Positions 41,570 through 53,500 of a DNA stretch of 64,000 nucleotides are shown piece after piece. Below the pieces are notes generated by a model, which saw nothing but the letters and a program-made list of their open reading frames with translations, was not told where the DNA came from and made no database searches. Positions within the stretch are counted from its first letter, which is position 1; every line of letters begins with the position of its first letter. Source of the stretch: Microglena sp. YARC (lineage: Eukaryota > Chlorophyta > Chlorophyceae > Chlamydomonadales > Chlamydomonadaceae); the NCBI GenBank assembly GCA_022414725.1, contig CM039466.1, positions 17,818,817 to 17,882,816 on the forward strand, read 5' to 3'. The translations under genes were made by a program, and so were the position numbers.

Positions 41570-44500
41570 CCTTCATGGGTTATAATTTGGCTCATATAAC
41601 TTGTCCAGCCTCTGCCTTTCTCGGGCACTGGCTTGCTTTCATCTAGATTTACTGGGACGCTTATTGAATTTTGCACATAACAGAAATAAAAATGTTAACC
41701 ATTAAGGCAATCCTATCGGAGTTCGTCGTTATTTCAAGCATCCTCTGTGGTGTTTGTTCATCCACTTCAGGAGGAGCTTATTGCCTCTTTTCGCGGCTGT
41801 CGCCAAATCATCCCGATCCCCGAACTTCAACAGACAACATTAGAAGGGCGGAGATTTAGTCGGGATTGTTCGTGGTAATACTGGTTCCAGGCCTCTCATT
41901 CCGTTACAGTTTCGCGATTGCAGTCTATTCGGCCCTCGGTCCTGAAATTGGTGCTGACCGAGGTGCTCCCTGACCTTGTTCGGGTGAGGCAACTCCGGCC
42001 CTTCGCAGGGCCACCTGTTTAGAGCTATGCGGCGCCCTTCCACCTCCCAGCCGTTTGCAGCGTGCCCTTCCTCCTCATTCATGACGACGGTGGCGACTTC
42101 GATCGCAACCGGCAGACATAACTTCGACCTGTTAGATTCCTCGTGGACTTCGCATTTTTGTCGATCTTTGTTCGTCTACCACGAACCAGCCAACCCTCTT
42201 CGCTAGTGGGGCATGGACACTCGGTAAGGGAGAACTTGATCCACCTAATTTACTTTTTACTCTAGTCAGCATGGTTTCGGGGCTCCTCTCAAGCTGTGTT
42301 TTAAGAAATTTAAGGAGGTCCCAATAACCCCTTCGCGCGAAAACATTGACATAAAATTTTGCCTTCGCAGCAATTGGGGGTATGTTACTTCCGATGGCAC
42401 GGTCTTCAGGTGATCATTAGACCTACCGGACCATCAAAAACAATTTTGCTTCCCTCATCTCTGCATGCAAATGAGACTTCTTCCTGATCCTCCCTGGACA
42501 GCCTGGATGACTAGCTCGGATTGTTCTGTCCTTTGTAAGCAACCCGCTTGTTTGTGGCGGTGTAGGTGATGGGGTTTGGTAAGCTTATGTTTCACTTCAG
42601 TTAATTCTCCGTTTGACTCTTGATCAACCTGTTTGGCTGCTCACCATCATTTGTGCCCTCCTCTCCGTCCTTAGATCTGATGTAAATCATTGAAGATATG
42701 CTTACTGGACTCTCTCTCCAGCTATTTCCACGAACTTGTCCTTGGTTCTTCCCTCGCTTTTTCTCCATCAAAATTTTTCATCGTGTTAGTTTCAAGTTCT
42801 CAACTTCAGGTGTGTTCAAAATTAGTCCTTCGTAGCTGTGCATTTTGACTAGGGCGTTTTGGTTGACGCCGCTTGGACCTCATTAGTGTTTAGCCTTAGA
42901 TGATAGTGCAAACGAGCTGTTAAGGCCGCACTTTTTACGAGCTCTATGCCTCTCTCTTGTTTGTTTGGTGATTTTTCCTGTGCCTTTGTCCTTCAGTCTT
43001 CTTGTAGAATCTCGCTTTTTAGCCTCGGCACTCTCACGCCCTTCTAACGAATATTCTGTATACCTTAATTGCTAGATTCTACCTATGCTTGGTCAGTACT
43101 ATTCGCATGCTTGGGTCTCAAGCTAGAATACCTTATTGATACTTTCATAATCGTGTGTGTTGGAATCACGGATCAACATCTGGAATTCCGAGGTCTGAGG
43201 GGTAACCTGACACCCCAACCCTCACTGGTTATAAATGTCCAGCCATCTCCTCCGGCGCTGTACAGACCTCTCGGCATTGATTTGGTGCTGAGTATGTAAC
43301 TACACTTCCTCTCGTACTATCTAAAAAGCCATGGTTGATCCCTCAGAGAGTAGCTCTGGGTGCTGCTAACCGCATCCCCGGCCCCTCGCTCAGCCATGGT
43401 AATACGAAATGTGGGAGGTCAACAATTGTTTGCCTTGCCCAGCCTCTGTCAGTATGGATCATGGTGCCGGCCGCAATTGGAGGTTGGCCAGTCTTCTACG
43501 ATCTCGAGATGTGACGCAGCCCACCTTCCGCCTCGCCGAAGGTTGACACTTGTGCTATGCATGCCTATGGGAGGCTTTTCACATGCTTTCCTCCAAGAGT
43601 CACGATCGTCGTGAACACAGCTGTTCGCCCTACATCAACACGCGGCTTTGGATGCACGTTATCCGAGTTGGTTCAACCTCCGACTATTCTGGGCTCCGCA
43701 TTTTTGCTCGATATCTTGGTTGCTACAGAAGAGCCCTCCTGAGTGGGAGGACACGGTGGGAGCAGATCTCATCCCCTTTATCAGCCATGGTGGGTCCCAG
43801 TGGTTAACATGGTGAGTTGCGCAACTCGCCGACATATGTTCAGTGGCCGGATCCTCCGCAAGTGGCCCACATCAGTGAGATACTCCCATCTCGATAGAAC
43901 GAAGTGTTGTATGGCTTGCTCTACTGCTCCATAGATAGCCTTTTCTCTCTAGACTGAATCCTCCCCTGACAGCCTGGGAATGTACCTCACAGCTTTGGAT
44001 TTGTTCTTCGTCCCTATTTGTGAGCAACCGTGCTGTGTTTGTGTTGGTGTCTGATACCAGGTTGATCGGGGAGTAGCTTATGTTTTTCACTTCTCGAGTA
44101 CTCTGTTTTGACTCCTGACGTGTTTGGCTGCTCGCCTGTGCACCCTCTCTCGTCACTTTTAGCTTGAAATGGTTTCTTGACAGATAGGCTTTGGACTCTC
44201 TTAGCTTTTCCCCGCCTGGTCTCCGGTCTTAGTCGCTTTTTCGCTTCACGGACTGTTACTTATCCGTACGTTAGGTAGTTCTGCTAGGTTGTTGTGTCCT
44301 TTCTTAGTGTGCTTTTTCCTTGTGGACGTTTTGCTGACGGCTTGGCCTTGTGTTTTGCCTTTCCTACGAAATAGGGAGTGTTTAAGGCCGCCTTTTTAGA
44401 GACTCTATGCTTCCTCTGTCACCCTTTGTTTGTTTATGGTAGGATTTTTGCTCTTTGTCCTGTTTGTTGTCCTTCGACGTCTTCTTGTAGAATCTCGCAT

Positions 44501-47500
44501 TTTTAGCGTCCGAGCCTCTCAGCCTCCAGTCTTACAATACTTCTGTATACCACTTAATTCGCTAGTTTCTCTATGCGTTGGTAGGTTCGCAATGCTTGGT
44601 CTCATAAAGCTTTTATTTGCTCTTTTGCACATACGCCTACTTTGGTTCGTGATGGTCACCGCTGACCCATGTTTGAGGAGGTAAGATGTGCGCTCAACCC
44701 GCTGCACGTATAAATACTTGGCGCAAATCTGCCTCGGCGCTGTAGTCTCGGCATTGATTGTGCTGGAGTATGTCCAACGACTGAGTCTGCCTGCCTCATT
44801 ACTGTAAAGCCGATGGATGGCTCATACCCAGAAGGAACGCGTAAAGTAGCCTCTGGGTGTGCAACCCCCGCCCCTCCTCACCCGATTGGATACCCGATGT
44901 GTGGGGAATTGTTTGCCTTGCGGCCGCTGTCCGAGTCTCATGGATCAATCGAAAGGGCTGTTTCTGCGGCAATTTGTGGAGGTTTGCCTCTCTGTCCGTG
45001 GTGAGGCTCACTTCCGGCCTCGCCAGGCCACTCTGTATGAGCTATGGGGCCTTCCACCTCCTCAGGTGCAGCTGTTCGCCCCGTCTCGACGCGGGCTGGA
45101 GCACCTTGCTGTGGCTGATTTCTGGGCCTCGCATTGTGCTTGTGATCCTTGTCTGTCTAATACAGAATGAGCTCCTTCTTGAGTTGGCGCAGGACCGCGG
45201 TGGGCAATTACTCACCTTCCTTTTTTATTCTAGGCCCATGAGTGTGGGTCCGATGTTAATTATGGGAGTTCCTAATCCTCACATATTGTCAGTGTTGTGC
45301 GAATCCTTGCCGATGATGCAAGGCCAGGCGAATGTTCCAAAGAAGGTCGGCTGAACTATTTTTGCTTTCTTCTTCCCAGCAATGAGCTTTCTCCCTGATC
45401 TCATTCTGCAGCCTGGATGACTAGGTTTCTTGGATTTGTTCTTTGTCCTTTTAAGAACCGGTTCTTTTGTTTTGGTGGTGCGGAGGATATACCCGGTTGA
45501 TGGGGGTAGCTTTTATGTTTCACTTCTCGGAGTTCTCCGTTTGAACTCTGACCTGTGGCTGCTCTCCTGTGCGCCGTCTGCTCCGTCCTTTAGCTTTGAT
45601 GGTTTTCTGGACAGATAGGACTTTGGACTCTCTATCTTCCCCGCTGGTGTCTTGGTCTTCGCTTTTCCTCTTCTTTCTTTCTGCTTTTATTCTGTGTTGT
45701 TAGTAGATTCATGTGCTTAGGTTGTTTAAGTTGTCCTTTCTTAGCTGTGCTTTTCCTTGTGGCGGTTGGCTGCGGCTTGGCTTTTATCCCTGTGGTTTTG
45801 CTCTTTAGAATAGGTAAGTTGTTTACAAGGCCGTGCATTTTTAGTAGCTTCTATGTGCCTCTCCTCCTTTATCGTTTGGTGTACGTTTCTCTGTTGCCTT
45901 TTGTCCTTAGCCGACGTAACTATCGCTTGTGTAGATCTCTGCTTTTTTTAGCTCGGCACATCTCAGCCTTCTACAATATTTCTGTATACACTTAATTCGC
46001 TATAGGTTTTCCTCTCTATGCTCCTTGGGTAGTCTTCGCATAATTGCTTGTGTTCCTGCATAGCTTTTTATTTTGCTCTTCCTCATACGCTTTTTTGGCA
46101 GGTCACCTCCTGGACCAAGTTTCTGAGGGGTAATGTTGGCCCCAAACCCTCACCTGCTTTATACAAACTGTTCCAGCTGCCTCGGCGCTGTTCAGTCTCG
46201 GCATTGATTGTGCTGAGTATAGTAACTACATTCCTCTCTCTCTAAAGCATGGTTGCACATCCTGAGAGCTAGCCTCTGGGTGTTGCAACCCCCGCCCCTC
46301 ATCAGACCATGACCGATGTGTGGAATTGTTTGCTGCGGCCCTGTCAGCTAGGATCATGGCCGCGGCATTGTGAGGTTTGGCCCTCCCTGTCCGTGGTGAG
46401 GGCCATTCCGGCCCTCGCCAGGCCATCTGTAATGAGCTATTGGGGCCTGTCCACCTCCTCTAAGTGCCAGCTGTTCCGCCCCGTCTCTCTCAGAAAAAGG
46501 CTGGGCTGGAGACACTTGCTGTGGCTGATCATTGTCGTGCTCGCATTGCTGATTTGTCGCTACAGAAGACAACAGCCACCTCTTCCTGAGCTTTGGGGGA
46601 CACGGTGGCGAATGATGTATCTCATCCTTAATATCACCATGGTGGGTCCCAGTTGTTAAAGTGGGTGCAGTGTCCAACCCTCCTAGTCATTATGTTAGAG
46701 TGCGGATCTTCTCGATGTGCCCAGTTGACATTCCCTTTACAGACCATTTTTGCCTTTGTGCTAAGTGGTAGGTCTCGTTCGCCCTGTGTTCCTGCTAGCT
46801 ACTGAGAGCGCCTGGTTTGACAGCTCGGATTTGTTTCTTGTCCCTTTGTAGCAACCGCCTTGTTTGGTGGGGGGTGGGTAAGGGGGTGTGAGTGGGGGGT
46901 AGCTGTAGGTTGTTGTGGCGAGACTCTTCCTGGAGTCTCCTCGTTTTGGGAAGTCTTGGACCTTGTTGGTCTGCTGACTGCACTCTTCGGGCCCCTCGTC
47001 CGGTCCTCTTTAGGTTGATGCGGTTTGTCTTGTCAAACTAGATAGGGCTTTTGGGACTCTTCTTAGGCTTTTCCCCGCTGGGTCCTGGGGTCTTTCGGCT
47101 CTTTGTTGCCTCACAGCTCTCTCTGATTCGTGTTTATAAGTTCTGGCTTAGGTTGTTGATGTTTTCCTTCCTTAGCTGTTGCTTTTCTTTGGGCGTTTTG
47201 GCTACGGCTTGGCCTCGGTGTTGTTGCCTTAGATAGGGAGTGTTAAGGCCGCCTTTTTTTTGAGCTCTAGTTGACTCTCTCCTTCGTTTGTTTTGTGAGT
47301 TTTCCTGTGCCTTTGTCCTTCACGTCTGCTTGTGTAGTGATTATCTCTCGCTTTTTTAGGCCTCGTGTGGCAACTTCTCAGACCTTCTACACCATATTAC
47401 TGTATATTCACTTAATTCGGACTAGTTTTTCTATGCCTTGTAGTATTGCGAAATGCTCTTGGTCTCAAGCTTTTATTTGCTCTTCATCACGGCTCTGCTT

Positions 47501-50500
47501 CTTGCGGGAGTCACTCCTGGACAGGTTAAATGAGGGTATGTGCCCAAACCCTCACGTTAATACTGTCCAAGCTGCCATCGGCGCTGTATCAGAATATTCT
47601 CGTGTGGCATTGTCTTGGTGTGTGCTGGGGTATGTAGAGCTACAGTCCGCTCTGTTCTAAGGCGCAGGTTGCAACATCCAGAGAAGGTAGCCTCTGGGTG
47701 TGCAAACCCCGCCCTCCTAGCCATGGATACGATGTGTGGGGAAGTTGTTTGCCTGCGGCCCCCTGTCGCTATGGATCCATGCCGCCGGCAATTGTGAGGT
47801 TGGCCTCTCTGTCCTGGTGAGGCCACTTCCGGCCTCGCAGGCCACTCTGTTATGAGCTATGGGGCCTTGCCACTCCTACAGGTGCCAGGTTGCCCCTCTC
47901 AAGGCGGCTGAGCACTTGCTTGCTATCTGGGCCATTGCTATATTTGTCGCACAGAAAAGCCTCCTCCTGATGGAGACCACGGGGAATGTACCCTTTATCA
48001 GCCATGTGGTCCCTGTTACTGGAGTTTCCCAAACCTCCACATATGCAGTCGTCCTCCATGCCCAGACCATCCCCACATTGCATTCCTCCAGAATGACTCT
48101 TCCCCTGATCCCCCTACAGCTTGATACTAGCTCGATTGTTCTGGTCCCTTTGAGCAACCGTCTTGTTTTGCGTTGAGTGATGGGGTAGCTTATTTTCACT
48201 TCTCGAAGTCTCCGTTTGACTTTGATTTTGCTCTTCTCCTGCCTCTCTCCGTCCTTAGCTTATGTTTCTTACAATTGCTTGGACTCTCCTTAAGCTCCCC
48301 GCTGTCTGGTCTTTCCTTCTCACCTTTTATCGGTTAGTATTCTGCTTATTGTTAAGTGTCCTTCTTAAGCTGGCATTTCTGATGGACGTTTTGCTACGCT
48401 TCCTTGGGTTCCTTTAACGATAGAGTTACAGGCCGCTTTTTAGAGCTCTATGCCTCTCTCCTTGTTTGTTTGGTGATTTTCCTGTGCCTTTATTCCTTTC
48501 CACAAGTCTTCTCTGTAGAATCTCGCTTTTTAGGCCTCGGCAACTCTCAGCCCTTTACAGATATTCTGTATACACTTAATTCGCTAGTTTCTCTATGGCC
48601 GTATACGGTTTCGCAATGCTTGGTCTCAAGCCTTTTATTTGCTCTTCTTACGCCTTTTTTGGAGGTCACCTCCTGGACCAGGTTCTGAGGGGTATGTTGC
48701 CTCAATCGCTCACTGTTATAAAACTGTCCAGCTGCCTCAGGGCTGTCAGTCTCGGCATTGATTTGTGCTGAGTCATGTAACTACATCCTCTCTCTCTAAA
48801 GCCATGGTTGCACATCCAGAGAGCTAGCCTCTGGGTGTGCAACCCCCCCCTCCTCAGCCATGGATACCGATGTGTGGGAATTGTTTGCCTTGCGCCCTGT
48901 CAGCTATGGATCATGGCCGGCCGGCAATTGTGGAGGTTGCCTCCTCTGTCGTGTTGGTGAGGCCACTTCCGGCCCTCGCCAGGCCACTCTGTATGGCTAT
49001 GGGGCCTTCCACCTCCTCAGTGCCAGCTGTTCGCCCCTCTCAGAGCGGGCTGGAGCACTTGCTGTGGCTGATTTCTGGGCTCGCATTGCTGATTTTTGTC
49101 GCTACAGAAGAAGCCCCCTCCCTGAGTGGGAGGACACGGTGGGAGATGATCACCCCTTTATCAGCCATGGTGGTCCCGATGTTAACATGGAGTTCCAACC
49201 CCCACATATGTCAGTGCGGATCTCCGATGGCCCAGGACCATTCCCCCGACCATTTGCTTCTCTCCCAGAATGAGCTTCTTCCCCTGATCCTCCCTGACAG
49301 CCTGGATGACTAGCCTCGGATTTGTCCTTGTCCTTTGTAGCAACCGTCTTGTTTGTGTGCGGTGTATGGAGTGATGGGGTAGCTTATGTTTTCACTTCTC
49401 GAGTCTCCGTTTGACTCTTGACCCTGTTTGGCTGCTCTCCTGTGCCCTCTCTCGTCCTTTAGCTTGATGGTTTCTGACAGATAGGCTTTGGACTCTCTTA
49501 GCTTTTCCCCGCTGGTCTTGGTCTTTCGCTTTTCCTCACGCTTTTTATCGTGTTAGTAGTTGCTGCTTAGGTTGTTAAGTGTCCTTTCTTAGCTGTGCTT
49601 TCCTTGTGGCGTTTTGGCTGACGGCTTGGCCTTGTGTTGCCTTTAGATAGGGAGTGTTAAGGCCGCCTTTTAGAGCTCTATGCCTCTCTCCTTGTTTGTT
49701 GGTGATTTTCCTGTGCCTTTTGTCCTTCACGTCTTCTTGTAGAATCTCGCTTTTTAGGCCTCGGCAAACTCTCAGCCTTCTACAATATTCTGTTATACAC
49801 TTAATTCGCTAGTTTCTCTATGCCTGGTAGTTCGCAATGCTTGGTCTCAAGCCTTTTTTGCTCTTTCATACGCTTTTGAAGTTCACCTCCTGACCAGGTT
49901 CTAGGGGGTATGTTGCCAAACCCTCACTGTTTATAAAACTGTCCAGCTGCCTCGGCGCTGTTCAGTCTCGGGGCATTGATTTGTGCTGAGTATGTAACTA
50001 CATCCTCTCTCTCTAAAGCCATGTTGCACATCCAGAGAGCTAGCCTCTGGGTGTGCAACCCCCGCCCCTCCTCACCATTGGATACCGATGTGGGGAATTG
50101 TTTGCCTTGCGGCCTGTCAGCTATGATCAATGGCCGGCCGGCAATTGTGGAGGTTGGCCTCCTCTGTCCGTGGTGAGGCCACTTTCCGGCCCCTCGCCAG
50201 GCCACTCTGTATGAGCTATGGGGCCTTCCACCTCCTCAGGTGCCAGCTGTTCGCCCCCTCTCAGAGCGGGCTGGAGCACTTGCTGTGGCTATTTCTGGGC
50301 TCGCATTGCTGATTGTCGCTACAGAAGAGCCCCCTCCTGAGTGGGAGACACGTGGAGATGATCACCCCTTTATCAGCCATCGGTGGGTCCCGTGTTAACA
50401 TGGGAGTTCCCAACCTCCACATATGTCAGTGGCGGACCTCCGATGGCCCAGGACCATTCCCCGACCATTTGCTTCTCTCCCAGAATTAGCTTCTTTCCCC

Positions 50501-53500
50501 TGATCTCTGACAGCCTGGATGACTAGCTCGGATTTGTTCTTGTCCTGCTAGCAACCGTCTTGTTTGTGGCGGTGTAGGTGATGGGGGGTAGCTTATGTTT
50601 CACTTCTCGAGTCTCCGTTTGACTCTACCTGTTTGGTTGCTCTCTCCTGTGCCCTCTCTCCCGTCCCTTTAGCTTGATGGTTTCTTGACAGATAGGCTTT
50701 GGACTCTCTTAGCTTTTCCCCGCTGGTCTGTCTTTCGGCTTTTCCCTCACGCTTTTTTATCGTGTTAGTAGTTCTGCTTAGGTTGTTAAGTGTCCTTTCT
50801 TAGCTGTGCTTTTCCTTGTGGCGTTTTGGCTGACGGCTTGGCCATTGTGTTTGCCTTTAGATAGGGGAGTGTTAAGGCCGCATTTTAGAGCTCTATGCCT
50901 CTCTCGCTTGTTTGTTTGGTGATTTTTCCTGTGCCTTGTGACGTGCGCAATTGTCTTCTTGTAGAGAAGCCATGGTTGCTCGCTTTTAGCCGTGTGGGAA
51001 TGTTGCGGCACCTCCTCTGTCGGTGAAGCCCTTTCTACATATTCTGTAACACTTATTCGTAGAATGAGCTTCTTCCCCTGATCCTCCTGCACACGCCCTT
51101 TCTCTATGCCTTAGTACCTGTTCGCACCAGCTTCTTTCATCCATTTGCTCTTTCATCTTCTTGTACGCTTTTTAGGCCTCGGCATGCCCTTCTACAGATA
51201 TTCTGGTAGTTTTCACCTTGGTAGTTTCCTGGAGGTCACCCTCTCTGGACCAGGTCTGAGGGGTATGTTGCCCCAAACCTCACTACTGTTATAAAACTGT
51301 CCAGCTGCCTCGGCGCTGTTCAGTCTCGCATTGATTTGTGCTGAGTATGTAACTACATTCCTCTCTCTCTAAAAAGCCATGGTTGCACATCCAGAGAGCT
51401 AGCCTCTGGTGTGCAACCCCCGCCCCTCCTCAGCCATGGATACCGATGTGTGGGGGAATTGTTTGCCTTGCGGCCCTGTCAGCTATGATCATGGGCCGCC
51501 CGGCAATTGTGGAGGTTGGCCTCCTCTGTCCGTGGTGAGGCCACTTCCGGCCCTCGCAGGCCACTCTGTATGAGCTATGGGGCCTTCCACCTCCTCAGGT
51601 GCCAGCTGTTCGCCCCCTCTCAGAGCGGGCTGGAGCACTTGCTGTGGCTGATTTCTGGGCTCGCATTGCTGATTTTGTCGCTACAGAAGAGCCCCCTCCT
51701 GAGTGGGAGGACACGGTGGGAGATGATCACCCCTTTATCAGCCATGGTGGGTCCCGTGTTACATGGGAGTTCCCAACCCTCCACATATGTCAGTGGCGGG
51801 ATCCTCCGATGGCCCAGGACCATTCCCCCGACCATTTGCTTCTCTCCCAGAATGAGCTCTCTTTCCCCTGATCCTCCCTGACAGCCTGGATGACTAGCTC
51901 GGATTTGTTCTTGTCCCTTTGTAGCAACCGTCTTGGTTTGTAGCTGGCGGTGTAGGTGATGGGGGGTAGCTTATGTTTCACTTCTCGAGTCTCCGTTTGA
52001 CTCTTGACCTTTTTGGCTGCTCTCCTGTGCCCTCTCTCCGTCCTTTAGCTTGATGGTTTCTTGACAGATAGGCTTTGGACTCTCTTAGCTTTTCCCGCTG
52101 GTCTTGGTCTTTCGCTTTCCTTCACGCTTTTTATCGTGTTAGTAGTTCTGCTTAGGTTGTTAAGTGTCCTTTCTTAGCTGTGCTTTTCCTTGTGGCGTTT
52201 TGGCTTGACGGCTTGGCCTTGTGTTTGCCTTTTAGATAGGGAGTGTTAAGGCCGCCTTTTTAGAGCTCTAGATGCCTCTCTCCTTGTTTTGTTTGGTGAT
52301 TTCCTGTGCCTTTTGTCCTTCACGTCTTCTTGTAGAAATCTCGCTTTTAGGCCTCGGCAACTCTCAGCCCTTCTACAATTCTCTGTATACACTTAATTCG
52401 CTAGTTTCTCTATGCCTTGGTAGTTCGCACATGCGTTGGTCTCAAGCCTTTTATTTGCTCTTTCATACGCTTTTTTGGAGGTCACCTCCTGGACCAGGTT
52501 CTGAGGGGTATGTTGCCCAAACCCTCACTGTTATAAACTGTTCCAGCTGCCTCGGCGCTGTTCAGTCTCGGCATTGATTTGTGCTGAGTATGTAACTACA
52601 TCCTCTCTCTCTAAAGCCATGGTTGCACATCCAGAGAGCTAGCCTCTGGGTGTGCAACCCCCGCCCCTCCTCAGCCATGGATACCGATGTGTGGGGAATT
52701 GTTTGCCTTGCGGCCCTGTCAGCTATGGATCTATGGCCGCCAGGCAATTGTGAGAGGTTGGCCTCCTCTGTCCGTGGTGAGGCCACTTCCGGCCCTCGCC
52801 AGGCCACTCTGTATGAGCTATGGGGCCTTCCACCTCCTCAGGTGCCAGCTGTTCGCCCCTCTCAGAGCGGGCTGAGCACTTGCTGTGGCTGATTTTCTGG
52901 GCTCGCATTGCTGATTTTGTCGCTACAGAAGAGCCCCCCTCCTGAGTGGAGGACACGTGGGAGATGATCACCCTTTATCAGCATGGTGGGTCCCGTTATG
53001 TTAACATGGGAGTTCCCAACCCTCCACATATGTCAGTGGCGGATCCTCCGATGGCCCAGGACCATGCCCCCGACCATTTGCTTCTCTCCCAGAATGAGCT
53101 TCTTCCCCTGATCCTCCCTGACAGCCTGGATGACTAGCTCGGATTTGTTCTTGTCCCTTTGTAGCAACCGTCGTTGTTGTGGCGGTGTAGGTGAATGGGG
53201 GGTAGCTTATGTTTTCACTTCTCGAGTCTCCGTTTGACTCTTGACCTGTTTGGCTGCTCTCCTGTGCCCTCTCTCCGTCCTTTAGGCTTGATGGTTTCTT
53301 GACAGATAGGCTTTGGACTCTCTTAGCTTTTCCCCGCTGGTCTTGGTCTTTCGCTTTTCCTCACGCTTTTTATCATGTTAGTAGTTCTGCTAGGTTGTTA
53401 AGTGTCCTTTCTTAGCTGTGCTTTCCTTGTGGCGTTTTGGCTGGACGGCTTGGCCTTGTGTTGCCTTTAGATAGGGGAGTGTTAAGGCCGCCTTTTTAGA

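Noticed and set aside
40426..41676. Minus-strand ORFs of 343-416 codons across the gap
   Set aside because: They consist mostly of N-derived X.
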